DNA of 64,000 nt, taken from Asticcacaulis sp. (lineage in GTDB: Bacteria; Pseudomonadota; Alphaproteobacteria; Caulobacterales; Caulobacteraceae). Below, in pieces: positions 53,111 through 62,148 of the stretch. The notes under the pieces were generated by a model, which did no database searches, was not told the DNA's origin, and was given only the letters and a program-made list of their open reading frames with translations. The position numbers and the translations under genes are program-made. How positions within the stretch are numbered: the stretch's first letter is position 1; the number at the start of each line of letters is the position of its first letter. The stretch spans positions 924,001-988,000 of the forward strand of contig JANQAC010000002.1 in assembly GCA_024707255.1 (NCBI GenBank), written 5' to 3'.

Positions 53111-53165
53111 GGCGCCTCGCAAAGGCTGGGGCGGCCAGTCGGCCTTGCCAAGTCCAGGGACTTGG
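53111..53165 (+). repeat. Two-hairpin intergenic element, copy B
   Basis: GGCGCCTCGCAAAGGCTGGGGC, hairpin 1 GGCC-AGTC-GGCC, spacer TTG, hairpin 2 CCAAGTCC-AG-GGACTTGG (stem 53148-53155/53158-53165). It lies 36 bp after the chemoreceptor gene, on the same strand, and before tRNA-Cys. Confidence 0.75.
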
Positions 53166-53192
53166 AGTTCGACATTATTTTTTGGGAAAGTG

Positions 53193-53266
53193 TGGAGGCC
53201 TGACCCGGAGTCGAACCGGGCTTCACGGATTTGCAATCCGGTGCGTAACCGCTCCGCCATCAGGCC
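53193..53266 (-). tRNA. tRNA-Cys(GCA)
   Basis: Minus-strand cloverleaf: acceptor GGCCTGA/TCAGGCC, anticodon loop TTGCAAA giving GCA, T-arm CCCGGTTCGACTCCGGG, discriminator U as required for cysteine tRNAs, encoded CCA at 53193-53195. Confidence 0.95.
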
Positions 53267-53468
53267 TCGCATAGAGCGGATGCGTTCGCTACCAGATCGC
53301 ATCATCGCCCGCAATGATCTCAGGTGCAAATTTTCGGATAAATGTGCATAAGCCCGCGCGATTGTGCGTTTTTTGCCGGTGAATCTCAGCTTATGGCGAT
53401 TGAAGCGCGCGCCGCTTGCTCTTATAAGCGGTGCAAAGCGTTCGATTAAGCCTCCAAGGATCAGCATT

Positions 53469-54098
53469 ATGGATTTTCACGCCGCCCGTCAGAATATGGT
53501 CAGATCCCAGGTTCGCGTGAATGATGTCACCGACGCGGCCTTGCAGGTGGCCATGCGCCATATCCAGCGCGAGCGTTTGTGTGCGCCTTCTCAAGCGTTT
53601 GGCGCCTATGGCGAGGTCGAAACCCCGATCGCACCGGGCCGCGTTTTGATGAAGCCGCGCGATATTTCCAAGCTGTTGCAAACCGCCGAGCCCAAAGCCG
53701 GCGAAACGGTCCTGGCTTTGGCCGCGCCCTATGCCGCTGCCGTTTTGCAGCACGCCGGCCTGACCGTGACGGCGCAGGAAGCCGATCCGCGCGTCATGGC
53801 GGTGGTCGAGCCCTATCTCAAGGAACAGGGCGTCACATGCGTGACGGCTGATCTCAAAGCGCCGGCCGGTTCCGGCTATGACATCATCATCACCGAAGGC
53901 GCCGTGGCCGAAGTACCCGCCACATGGCTGAAGGCGCTCAAGGTCGGCGGTCGCCTGGCCGTGGTTGTGAAGGATGGGCCCGTGGGCCGGGCGCGCCTCT
54001 ATCTGCGCATTGAATCCGGCATTTCCGAGCGCGATGTCTTCGATTCGGCACCATCGACCCTGCCGGGCTTCGCGCGTACCCCGTCATTCGAGTTCTGA
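53469..54098 (+). CDS. Protein-L-isoaspartate O-methyltransferase-like protein
   Basis: A 209-residue homologue of PCMT, with the family start FHAARQNMVRSQVRVNDVTDAAL and the QAFGAYGEVETPIAPGRVLMKPRDISKLLQ segment. The SAM-binding motif, usually VLEIGTGSGY, is here VLALAAPYAAAVL, so methyl transfer is doubtful. It ends IIITEGAVAEVPATWLKALKVGGRLAVVV. In Caulobacter the same type of gene precedes the TolC-family gene rsaF and popZ, so the position is conserved. ATG 53469 is chosen over 53364. Confidence 0.88.
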   Translation: MDFHAARQNMVRSQVRVNDVTDAALQVAMRHIQRERLCAPSQAFGAYGEVETPIAPGRVLMKPRDISKLLQTAEPKAGETVLALAAPYAAAVLQHAGLTVTAQEADPRVMAVVEPYLKEQGVTCVTADLKAPAGSGYDIIITEGAVAEVPATWLKALKVGGRLAVVVKDGPVGRARLYLRIESGISERDVFDSAPSTLPGFARTPSFEF

Positions 54099-54347
54099 TA
54101 CTGACAGAATTCGTCGGGCGGGCCCTTAGGGTGCGACATTAAAGTCGCCACCGCGCGTTGAATTTTGTGTATACTGGTAAAAAGCCGAACGTGAAAAATC
54201 CGTAACTCGCCAAGCCTGTAATCTTCTGGCAGTAGGATTTCAGAGGTAATCTTTAGCTTATTGCCGCAGCCGGGCCGCGCGTACATGCGTCTGGAAGGCA
54301 ACAGGGCAGGCGTGTCGCCTGCCTTAATGACGTGGGGACATCTGTTT

Positions 54348-55745
54348 ATGACGAATTCCAAGTTTGCGACCTTCGGCCTGGCCGCCGCGGTTTCAGTACT
54401 GGCGCTGACAATGGCTGTCAGCGCCCAGGCGGAAAGCCTGAACGACGCCATCGCCCAGGCTTATGCCCAGAACCCGACGCTGCTGCGCAGCCGCGCCACC
54501 CAGCGCGCCACCGACGAAACCTATGTCCAGACCCGCTCGCAACTGGGGCCGTCGCTGAGCGCCAGCGCCTCGGCCACCTATAATGACCTGCCCGGCTTTA
54601 CCGGCGATCGCTCGTCCACCAGTGCCGGCCTGACTGCCAACCAGACGGTCTTCGCGTCCGGCGGCATCGCCTCTTCGCTGAAAGCCTCGCGCGCCAATGT
54701 CATGGCGGGCCAGGAGAACCTGCGCAGCACCGAGTCCGGCGTCCTGCTCGATGTCATCAGCGTCTATACCGCCGTCCGCCGCGACCAGCGCGCCCTGCAA
54801 ATCTCGCATGACAATTACGATATCCTCAAGCAGCAGCTTGACCAGACCCAGGCGCAGTTCGATGCCGGCCAGTTGACGCGGACCGACGTGGCCCAGTCTC
54901 AGGCGCGCCTGTCGGCCTCGGCGGCAGCCCTGGCTTCGGCCCAGGCGCAGCTTGATTCCGATCGCGCCTCCTATGTGGCCATCGTCGGCCAGTCGCCGGT
55001 GGCGCTCGAAGCCGAGCCGGATCTGCCGGGGCTTCCGGCCGATTTTGATACCGCTCTGGCGGCGGCTGAAAAGAGCAATCCCGACCTGCAATCCGCGCAG
55101 TATGCGGCCGATGCCGCCAAGGCACAGGTGCGCGCCGAGCGTTCGGTCTTCGGTCCCACGATCGGGCTGTCGGCCAGTACAGGCGGTACGCAATCCGGCC
55201 TGGGCGTCGGAGATATTACGGATAACGATTCGTCGTCGGCCACGCTTCGCCTGTCCATTCCCCTGTTCAGCGCCGGTCTGAATGGCTCGCGCGTCCGCCA
55301 GGCGACGGAAAACTACAATGCCCAGCTTCAGGTGGTTGAAACCGCACGCCGGCAGGTGATTTCGTCGGTGTCGCAGGCCTGGTCGCAGATGCTGGCGGCA
55401 AAATCGGCCGTGGCCTCTAACCAGGAGCAGGTCAAGGCCGCCCAGGTGGCCGCCGACGGCGTCAAGGTCGAGCAGCAGGTCGGGCTGCGCACCAATATCG
55501 AGGTTCTGAATGCCCAGCAGGAACTGAAATCGGCGCAACTGGCGCTGATCGAAGCGGAGCGCGGGCAATATGTGGCGGGCAGCCAGTTGCTCTCGGTCAT
55601 GGGGGGACTGACGGCCAAGGCGTTTGTGCCGGATATCCAGGTCTACGATCCGCAGGAACACTTTGACGACGTTAAGTCGAAGGGCTGGACGCCGCTTGAA
55701 CCGGTGGTTCATGCACTGGACGGCCTGGCAGCCGGCGGCAACTAA
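54348..55745 (+). CDS. TolC-family outer-membrane channel
   Basis: A 465-residue outer-membrane factor: signal peptide ending SAQAES, then SLNDAIAQAYAQNPTLLRSRATQRATDE, two homologous helical halves with long heptads and barrel strands. It gives the exit duct to type I secretion systems and tripartite pumps; its Caulobacter counterpart RsaF serves the S-layer protein exporter. It could also serve the adaptor encoded at 36932. I chose ATG 54348 for its normal signal peptide; 54327 is an alternative. Confidence 0.93.
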   Translation: MTNSKFATFGLAAAVSVLALTMAVSAQAESLNDAIAQAYAQNPTLLRSRATQRATDETYVQTRSQLGPSLSASASATYNDLPGFTGDRSSTSAGLTANQTVFASGGIASSLKASRANVMAGQENLRSTESGVLLDVISVYTAVRRDQRALQISHDNYDILKQQLDQTQAQFDAGQLTRTDVAQSQARLSASAAALASAQAQLDSDRASYVAIVGQSPVALEAEPDLPGLPADFDTALAAAEKSNPDLQSAQYAADAAKAQVRAERSVFGPTIGLSASTGGTQSGLGVGDITDNDSSSATLRLSIPLFSAGLNGSRVRQATENYNAQLQVVETARRQVISSVSQAWSQMLAAKSAVASNQEQVKAAQVAADGVKVEQQVGLRTNIEVLNAQQELKSAQLALIEAERGQYVAGSQLLSVMGGLTAKAFVPDIQVYDPQEHFDDVKSKGWTPLEPVVHALDGLAAGGN

Positions 55746-55934
55746 TCCGCATTGTGCCTTTATATTGGTCTGGAGAGGCCCACCGGGGAACTGGCGGGTT
55801 TCTTCACAAAAAATTCTTCGCCTCGGTGAAATTTGGCGGCAAAATCCGCCTAAACAGTTGCAAAATGCGGCGAACACGTGTCACCCTCTCCAAGGTTTCA
55901 GTTCCCGAACCCGATTCGCAGCAGTTAAAAAAAC

Positions 55935-56486
55935 ATGGCAGAACAATCCGCACACGAACCGACAATGGAAGAAATCCTCGCTTCCATTCGCCGCATCATC
56001 TCGGAAGATGACGCGCCGGAAGACGCGGCGGCACAGGCTGTAGCCGAACCTGAGGTCGAGGAGGAAGACGACGCCTTCGCCGCTGCGGCTGAGCCGGAAG
56101 CGGAGAGCGAAGAGGCGGCTGAAGACGATGTGCTCGAACTGACCGAAACCTATGAGGCGCCGGAATCGGTGTCCATCGGTGATATCGATGCCTACACACC
56201 CGCTGCCGCGCCAGAACCGGCTCCGGCACCGAACCCGGCACCCGTTCTGGCCCCCGCATCCGTTGGCGGCCTCGTTAGTGAGCGGACTGAATCGATTGCC
56301 GCATCGTCTTTCGGCGCCCTGACCAGCAACCTGCTGGTGCCGCACAGCGACCGCACTCTGGAAGATGTGGCCAAGGACCTGCTGCGTCCGATGCTGCAAG
56401 CCTGGCTCGACCAGCACCTGCCGGCGATCGTCGAGGAACAGGTCCGTCTTGAAGTCGAGCGGATTGCCCGCCAAAGTCGCCGCTAA
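55935..56486 (+). CDS. popZ: Polar organising protein PopZ (DUF2497)
   Basis: A 183-residue protein with the PopZ layout: an N-terminal helix for partner binding (PTMEEILASIRRIISED), a central very acidic, Pro-rich disordered region (about 30-115), and C-terminal helices H2-H4 for oligomerisation (TLEDVAKDLLRPMLQAWLDQHLPAIVEEQVRLEVERIA). PopZ forms a polar microdomain that anchors the chromosome through ParB and gathers polar signalling proteins. Synteny PCMT-tolC-popZ-valS matches Caulobacter. Confidence 0.93.
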   Translation: MAEQSAHEPTMEEILASIRRIISEDDAPEDAAAQAVAEPEVEEEDDAFAAAAEPEAESEEAAEDDVLELTETYEAPESVSIGDIDAYTPAAAPEPAPAPNPAPVLAPASVGGLVSERTESIAASSFGALTSNLLVPHSDRTLEDVAKDLLRPMLQAWLDQHLPAIVEEQVRLEVERIARQSRR

Positions 56487-56517
56487 TCCATAGATTCTTT
56501 TGAGTTCATTTGTTAAG

Positions 56518-56553
56518 AGAGCGGCATCACAGCGGTGAGCCGCTCTTTTTTTA
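56518..56553 (+). terminator. Rho-independent terminator of popZ
   Basis: Stem AGAGCGGC/GCCGCTCT (56518-56525/56539-56546) followed by seven or more T, before valS. Confidence 0.88.
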
Positions 56554-56607
56554 ATTTAACGTTGCCCTACCGCTTCGCGGCTTGAGGGCTTTATCTTTGT
56601 CGAGACC

Positions 56608-59444
56608 ATGCTGGAAAAAACCTTCGATCCCGCCGCCGTTGAGCCCCGCCTGTATAAAAAGTGGGAAGACTCCGGCGTATTTTCCCCGTCGGATGCGAAG
56701 GAAACCTTCTCCATCGTCATCCCGCCGCCCAATGTGACAGGCTCGCTGCACATCGGTCATGCGCTTAATAACACGCTTCAGGATGTGCTGACTCGCTTTG
56801 AGCGGATGCGCGGCAAGGCGGCCCTGTGGCTGCCGGGCACGGATCACGCCGGCATCGCCACACAGATGGTGGTGGAGCGGCAACTGGCCGCTTCGGGTAC
56901 CAATGTCGGTCGCCGGGAGATGGGGCGCGAGGCTTTCGTCGCCAAGGTGTGGGAATGGAAGGCGGAATCGGGCGGCACGATCGTCAAGCAATTGCGACGC
57001 CTGGGCGCGTCGTGCGACTGGTCGCGCGAGCGCTTTACGCTCGATGATGGCCTTTCGGCGGCGGTGCGCAAGGTCTTCGTCACCCTGCACCAGCAGGGGC
57101 TCATGTACCGCGATAAGCGCCTGGTCAACTGGGACCCGCAGTTCCAGACGGCGATTTCCGACCTCGAAGTCGAGCAGAAGGAGATCGACGGCCATTACTG
57201 GCATTTCGCCTATCCGCTGGCCGATGGTGTGACCTTCGATTATCCCGTCAAGGATGAAGAGGGTAACGAGACCCTGGAAAAGCGCGACTATATCGTTGTC
57301 GCCACCACGCGCCCGGAAACCATGCTGGGTGATAGCGGCGTGGCCGTGCATCCGGATGATGAGCGCTACAAGGATCTGGTCGGCAAGTTTGTTATCTTGC
57401 CGATCACTGGCCGTCGCGTCCCGATCGTCGCCGACGACTACGCCGATCCGGCCAAGGGCTCCGGCGCAGTCAAGATCACCCCGGCGCATGACTTCAACGA
57501 TTTCATGGTTGGTAAGCGCCATGATCTGGAGCAGATCAATATTCTCGACACCCAGGCTAATCTGCTGGCACTCGATCCGGTGCCGGAAGCCTATCGCGGC
57601 ATGGAACGCTTTGCTGCCCGCAAGGCGATCATAGCCCGTGCGGAAGAAGAAGGCTGGCTGAAACAGGTCGAGAAGACGAAGCACATGGTGCCGCATGGCG
57701 ACCGTTCCGGCGTCGTTATCGAGCCCTTCCTGACCGATCAGTGGTACGTCAATGCCGGGGAACTGGCCAAGGAAGCCATCAAGGCGGTCGAAGACGGCCG
57801 GACAGTCTTTGAGCCTAAGAACTGGGAGAAAACCTATTTCGAATGGATGCGCAATATTGAGCCGTGGTGTGTGTCGCGTCAGCTCTGGTGGGGCCATCGC
57901 ATCCCGGCTTGGTATGGCCCGAAATTCGTAGATGGGATTCAGCGAGTAGGTGAGCTTGAGTGTTTTGTTGCGGAGACTGAGGCTGAAGCCTTCGAGCAAG
58001 CAAAGACTTACTATGCTGCTCATGACAGAGAAGTGTTTCTTGGTGATACTCGCGTGGACGGTTTAACGCAGGCGCAGAAAGCATCACAAGGGCAGAGAGC
58101 CGAAACTGAATGGACTTTTGTCGGAGATAAAATCCGTATTTCTCGTGACGAGGATGTGCTCGATACCTGGTTCTCGTCAGCGCTGTGGCCGTTCTCGACC
58201 ATGGGCTGGCCGGATAATACCGAAGACCTCAAGCGCTTCTACCCGACGCACACCCTTATCACCGGCTTCGACATCATCTTCTTCTGGGTGGCCCGGATGA
58301 TGATGATGGGGCTGCATTTCACCGGCCAGGCGCCATTCAAGCGTGTCTTCATCAATGCCCTGGTGCGTGACGACAAGGGCCAGAAGATGTCGAAGTCCAA
58401 GGGCAATGTCATGGACCCGCTGGTCCTGATCGACGAGTTCGGTGCCGATGCCCTGCGCTTTACGCTCACCGCGATGTCGGGGCAGGGGCGCGATATCAAG
58501 CTGGCCAAGCCGCGCATTGAGGGCTACCGCAACTTCTCTACCAAGCTGTGGAACGCCACGCGCTTCACCCAGATGAACGAATGCGCCCGTGTTGAGGGTT
58601 TCGATCCATCTACCGCCAAGCTGACCCTCAGCCGTTGGATCAGGGGCGAGGTGCAGAAGACGCTGGTGGCCGTGACCGGGGCGTTGGAAGCCTGCGCCTT
58701 CGATGATGCCGCCAATGCGCTCTACAAGTTCATCTGGAATGTCTTCTGCGACTGGTATCTCGAACTGGCCAAGCCGATCCTCAATGGTGACGATGCCGCC
58801 GCCAAGGCGGAAATCCGCGCTATGACGGCCTGGGTGCTGGATCAGGCCATGATCCTGTTGCATCCGGTCATGCCATTCATCACCGAAGAACTATGGGAAA
58901 AGACCGGTCACAGCGACATGCTGATCGCGCATAGCTGGCCGAAAGCCGATGCCGGCGCCATCGATGCCGAAGCCGATGAGGAAATCAACTGGCTGATCGA
59001 CCTGATCAGCGGATTCGCTCGATCCGGTCGGAAATGAACGTGCCGGGCTCGGCGCGCGCGCCGCTCTCTTTAAGCGGTGCCTCAGAGGTAACGGCCAGCC
59101 GTTTGAAAACACATGAGGATTTGATCCTTTTCTTAGGTCGTTTGTCAGAGGTGAAGGTGGGCGAAGCGGCCACCGGTTCGGTTCCCTTCTTGGCCGGCGA
59201 AGCGACTGCCCATCTGGCGATTGCCGAATTTATCGACCTCAAGGCCGAACAGGTGCGCCTCGCCAAGGGCATTGCCGATTTCGACAAGACGATCGACGGC
59301 GTTCGCCGCAAGCTCGACAATCCGGAATTTGTCCGCAAGGCGCCGGAAGAGGTCATCACCGAAAACCGCGAACGCCTGGAGGAGGCGGAAAACGGCAAGG
59401 CCAAGCTTGCTGCCGCGCTGGAGCGGCTCAAGGCCGCCTCGTAA
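56608..59444 (+). CDS. valS: Valyl-tRNA synthetase (frameshifted near the end)
   Basis: Class I aminoacyl-tRNA synthetase charging tRNA-Val. HIGH (residues 48-51, GSLHIGH) and KMSKS (near 593) are present with the editing and anticodon domains. The first frame stops at 59037, but one base out of frame the normal end continues [18 protein letters not shown]... with the coiled-coil tRNA arm ([26 protein letters not shown]) to 59444. One missing base at 59011-59013 explains it; as the gene is essential, sequence error is the simpler reading. Residues about 442-511 (57934-58142) show AT-richer, unlike codon use, suggesting a transferred segment. Total about 945 residues. Confidence 0.95.
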
Positions 59445-59450
59445 AACAAA

Positions 59451-59486
59451 AGCCCCGCAACCTGATGGCTGCGGGGCTTTTTTTTA
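59451..59486 (+). terminator. Rho-independent terminator of valS
   Basis: Stem AGCCCCGCA/TGCGGGGCT (59451-59459/about 59470-59478) and T8. Its 3' end overlaps the stop of the convergent membrane-protein gene. Confidence 0.88.
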
Positions 59487-60707
59487 TATGCGTTGCGCCA
59501 GAATATCCTGCAGGACCGGCAATGGATTGCGGAACCAGCCGCGGATTCGTGCCCGTTCAGGCCAGGCAGTTAGCCCGGCGACGGCCAGCAGGATCAGGCC
59601 GTAGGCGAAGACCGCGACCGGCGCGCGATGGATGGCACGGATTTCCAGAATATTGCAGACGACGCAAAAGATCAGCGTGCCGGCGAAGGCCCAGCTTACC
59701 CATATGAAGGTTTTCTGGCCCAGCGGCTTCGCCATCATGACCACCATGGCCATGCAAGGCGCCAGGGCGAACATGTCATAGTCCATCAGGCGCGGATTGA
59801 GGAACTGCGCCGCGCCGAGACCGAATATGATTCGCTCTTTCGCCGTCAGGCCGCCCCATTCCGCCAGGACCAGGCTGGCCAGCCCCATGCCGATGACGAA
59901 CAGGCCAAGCCCGATCAGGGTGATGGGCGAAGCCGTGCTCAGGCCCAGGGCCGAGGTGGTGGCGAAGAAGCCGATGCCGGGCTGTTCGAGGATGACGATG
60001 GCATTAAGCGCCGCGTGCCAGTCATCGCTGAAGCGGCCGGCGGTCAGGAACAGGGCCAGCAAAGCACTGACGGCCACTGTGGCTGATAACAGGAAGGTGC
60101 GCAGCCGGGCCATGAGGGGCCTGTCCTCAAGCAGCAGAACGATCAGATAGGTAACAAAAACCGGCTTGATCAGGGCGCCGCAGATAACGATGGCGATATA
60201 GGGCAGGCGCGATTTCGACATGTGCAGGGCGGCGAGAATGGTGAGCGCATGCAGCAGCAGGCCGATATTGCCGCAGGACATGACGCTGCCGACCATGGCC
60301 GCCAGGGTCATCAGGCGGAAATGCCAGGGCGCCTTTTCCATGGGTTTCATAATGGCATACCAGAACAGCCACAGCATGGCCGGCATATAGACCAGTGCAA
60401 AGGCCCAGCGCGCGCCTTCCAGTCCGAAGACCTGTTCGAGCGGCGCGAAAAACTGCCCCACCTGCGGGGCATAGACATAGGGCGTGGGGCGGATGCCGTC
60501 GCATATCGGATGCAGGCTGTAAGGGGATATGCCGCGCGAAACATTATGCGCCCCGCAGATCAGGGCATCGAAATCCGGCAGCCAGTAACGCGCCTTTGTC
60601 AGGCGGCTGATCAGGTTGCCGACCAGAGGAAACAGGAAGAACAGTGAGAAAAACCACAGATTTCTTTTGCGGGCGGTGAAACGTTCAAACCAGGTAAGCG
60701 AGTCCAT
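59484..60707 (-). CDS. GT87/DUF2029-like membrane glycosyltransferase 1
   Basis: A 407-residue polytopic protein with about ten membrane spans. The GT-C-type signature is a periplasmic loop with acidic residues after the first helix (YWLPDFDALICGAHNVSRGISPY), resembling polyprenol-phosphate-mannose-dependent transferases (DUF2029/GT87). It would use lipid-linked sugar made by the divergent DPM-like enzyme (inference). ATG 60707 shares one base with the stop of its paralogue upstream. Confidence 0.7.
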   Translation of the reverse strand: MDSLTWFERFTARKRNLWFFSLFFLFPLVGNLISRLTKARYWLPDFDALICGAHNVSRGISPYSLHPICDGIRPTPYVYAPQVGQFFAPLEQVFGLEGARWAFALVYMPAMLWLFWYAIMKPMEKAPWHFRLMTLAAMVGSVMSCGNIGLLLHALTILAALHMSKSRLPYIAIVICGALIKPVFVTYLIVLLLEDRPLMARLRTFLLSATVAVSALLALFLTAGRFSDDWHAALNAIVILEQPGIGFFATTSALGLSTASPITLIGLGLFVIGMGLASLVLAEWGGLTAKERIIFGLGAAQFLNPRLMDYDMFALAPCMAMVVMMAKPLGQKTFIWVSWAFAGTLIFCVVCNILEIRAIHRAPVAVFAYGLILLAVAGLTAWPERARIRGWFRNPLPVLQDILAQRI

Positions 60708-61927
60708 CAGTTCACCGCCGTTTCGGATTTGCGTGCGAACGTCACATACGGCGCCAGGATGTGCGGCAGGCGCGTGCGGATCGTGTGCTGACCAAGCCAG
60801 AGCACGTACAGGCAAAGGCCGAGCAAGGCGATGGGCTCGCTGTAATCGGCCAGACCGGTCATGGCGCCGGCAAGGGCAAAGACGCACAGCGCCAGGATAA
60901 GGCCGCGGCCATTCCTGTGCGCATTTTGACCTTGCCCGGCCAGATTGGCACTTTTGTCGGCCAGGATCAGCAGACCTGGTCCGATGAGGCAGATATCCTC
61001 GCTCATGATACGCGGAATAAGCAGGGCGGCGAGGCTGAGGCCCAGCCAGATGCGCTCGCGGCGGTTCAGTTGCAGACCCTTGACCAGGGCCAGGCCGCTG
61101 AAAGTTATCAGACCGGCAAAGACGAGATAGGCAAGTTTGATGCTTACATGCGCCGGGTCCAGGCCAATCAGGCTGGTCCAGCCGAAGAAGCCGACGCCAG
61201 GCGTGACCTCGTAAACATAGTGCGACAGCAGAGCGTACCATTGCTGGGTCAGGGCGCCGCCGGTCAGGATGAAATGACCCAGCGGCAAGAGGCCGATGAT
61301 GACGCCTGAGGCCATCAGACCGATACGACGCCTGAGCGGGATGTCGAGCAGCAGAATGACCATCAGGTAGGTAAGGAAGGTCGGCTTGACCCAGGCCGCT
61401 ATGGCCACTGCCGCAATGAATAGCCACGGGCTGATCTCGATCGCCAGCGCGCCCACAAGGACAAGGCCATGCAGGATGACGGCAATATTGCCGAGCATGA
61501 AGGCGCTGCTGCTTAAGAAAACGGCAAAGGGCAGTTTGTCACGCCAGTGGCCGGGTGTCTTGCGGGTGAAGAGGGGGACATAGATTAGGGCCGCCGCCGC
61601 GGCCAGGTAAAAAACCAGGTAAAGCATCAGGAAGCCGGGCTCGGTAAGGAGGCGCTCTAAAAAGGCCGCCACCTGGGCCACGCCCGGCAAATACACGAAA
61701 CTGGCGGCGCGCATTCCGGGGCATTGCAGATCCAGCGCATAGATGGGCGCGCCCTGTAACGCTTTCAGCCCGGCGCAGGCGACGGACTGGTATTCGGAAA
61801 AGATATATTTTGATCGATAGAGTTTGGCGATGATGCCAACGATCAAAGGCAGGAAGAAAAGAATCGACAACCAGTAAAGTGCTGGCGAAGTGTGGCCGGG
61901 GAGGCGGGGGAGGTTGAGTTTGACCAT
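60707..61927 (-). CDS. GT87/DUF2029-like membrane glycosyltransferase 2
   Basis: A 406-residue paralogue of the next gene: first helix, then loop YIFSEYQSVACAGLKALQGAPIYAL, CPGMRAASFVYLPGVAQVAAFLERL and about ten spans including WVKPTFLTYLMVILLLDIPL, which aligns with ALIKPVFVTYLIVLLLEDRPL of the paralogue. The acidic residue in the first loop may be catalytic. The pair forms a leftward operon divergent from the DPM-GtrA gene. Confidence 0.7.
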   Translation of the reverse strand: MVKLNLPRLPGHTSPALYWLSILFFLPLIVGIIAKLYRSKYIFSEYQSVACAGLKALQGAPIYALDLQCPGMRAASFVYLPGVAQVAAFLERLLTEPGFLMLYLVFYLAAAAALIYVPLFTRKTPGHWRDKLPFAVFLSSSAFMLGNIAVILHGLVLVGALAIEISPWLFIAAVAIAAWVKPTFLTYLMVILLLDIPLRRRIGLMASGVIIGLLPLGHFILTGGALTQQWYALLSHYVYEVTPGVGFFGWTSLIGLDPAHVSIKLAYLVFAGLITFSGLALVKGLQLNRRERIWLGLSLAALLIPRIMSEDICLIGPGLLILADKSANLAGQGQNAHRNGRGLILALCVFALAGAMTGLADYSEPIALLGLCLYVLWLGQHTIRTRLPHILAPYVTFARKSETAVN

Positions 61928-62148
61928 TGAACTCTTGGCTCTAAGCGGATATTGAGCATTTCTTGTTTGGGACTTATCGAGTCCGGACGGCGTTAGTTTG
62001 GCCTGATTGTTTCAGGTCTGATGCGGGTGTCGAATGGCCGGGTGGGGGGCCACCATAGATTTGCCATCCTCTGCGGTCTTAAGAGGACCAGGCGTTTTTT
62101 ATTGAAGGCGGGAGGCCCTGACGGGCGGGGCGCCGGGGAGTTTCTTTT

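Noticed and set aside
54393..55877. 494-residue minus-strand frame
   Set aside because: Antisense to the tolC-family gene; shadow from high third-position GC.
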